In this document: one piece after another, positions 5,938 through 6,041 of the stretch | How positions within the stretch are numbered: the stretch's first letter is position 1 | Layout of the letters: each line of letters begins with the position of its first letter | Assembly (NCBI GenBank): GCA_002405445.1 | Contig: DHLV01000042.1 | Span: forward strand, 1 to 6,041 | Direction of reading: 5' to 3' | Source: Flammeovirgaceae bacterium UBA4659 | GTDB taxonomy: Bacteria > Bacteroidota > Bacteroidia > Cytophagales > Cyclobacteriaceae | DNA length: 6,041 bases | The notes under the pieces: model-generated | Database searches by the model: none | What the model saw: the letters and a program-made list of their open reading frames with translations, nothing else | Told to the model about the DNA's origin: nothing | Translations under genes and position numbers: made by a program

Positions 5938-6028
5938 GGCAAACCGGCACGACCAGCTCCTGCTGAACTCCCCCAGGACCGGAAGGTAGCAAGGGTAGGC
6001 GGTTGTAGCGGTGCGATGTTGGTTTGCC
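5938..6028 (+). ncRNA. ffs: Small bacterial SRP RNA (4.5S type)
   Basis: This RNA of about 91 nt pairs with the GTPase Ffh to form the signal recognition particle, which delivers nascent membrane proteins to FtsY and the Sec translocon. The diagnostic domain IV is clear: CCAGGACC (5973-5980), GGAA tetraloop (5981-5984), GGTAGCAAGGGTA (5985-5997). The ends GGCAAACC (5938-5945) and GGTTTGCC (6021-6028) form a perfect 8-bp closing stem, which fixes both boundaries and agrees with the promoter-predicted start. It is the short form without an Alu domain. A T-run follows at 6031. Confidence 0.95.
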
Positions 6029-6036
6029 ACTTTTTT
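6021..6036 (+). terminator. Probable SRP RNA terminator (closing stem plus T-run)
   Basis: The 3' arm of the closing stem (6021-6028) is followed after two bases by six Ts (6031-6036). The RNA's own terminal helix plus the U-tract would release transcription, common for short structured RNAs. No separate hairpin is seen before the window edge. Confidence 0.5.
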
Positions 6037-6041
6037 GCCAT

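Noticed and set aside
5925..6041. A 38-residue minus-strand ORF starting at the window's last base and covering the SRP RNA
   Set aside because: It is the exact antisense shadow of the structured RNA, whose motif, closing stem and promoter are all on the plus strand. Such ORFs are a known source of spurious annotation.

Overview
The window looks like chromosomal DNA of a Bacteroidota bacterium, probably of the Cytophagales or a related order. Four things support this: a small basic 30S protein of the THX type, a single-chain fusion of E1 alpha and beta, an outer-membrane protein with the Bacteroidota-type N-terminal domain, and two promoters of the TTG/TTTG-N19-TAnnTTTG form used by the Bacteroidota housekeeping sigma factor. 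Spacing is loose and there is no phage, IS or CRISPR structure. The order assignment is inference from family resemblance alone.

Left part (1-3300, all minus strand, read right to left): a 55-residue THX ribosomal protein; one base later a 23-codon ORF with three tandem Trp codons; then a strong intrinsic terminator; about 310 bp with no convincing gene; the 689-residue fused thiamine-diphosphate 2-oxoacid dehydrogenase E1; and the first 167 residues of a CtlX-like amidinotransferase-fold hydrolase that runs off the left edge. The Trp-rich ORF followed by a terminator has the layout of a classical ribosome-stalling attenuator, but no tryptophan gene lies downstream in the window. This is the most interesting observation here.

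Middle (3407-5618): a plus-strand conserved hypothetical protein of 155 residues faces, tail to tail, a minus-strand secreted beta-barrel-type outer-membrane protein, which is preceded by a minus-strand RimJ/RimL-like GNAT acetyltransferase.

Right part (5635-6036, plus strand): a promoter, a 78-residue conserved hypothetical protein, and then the small SRP RNA (ffs). The near-consensus promoter of the RNA is embedded in the last codons of the preceding gene. The RNA ends in a closing stem plus a T-run just before the window edge.

Functionally this is a collection of housekeeping genes (2-oxoacid oxidation, ribosome, protein targeting) with a few family-level unknowns. Apart from THX with the leader ORF, and the 78-residue gene with ffs, I see no strong evidence that neighbouring genes act together.
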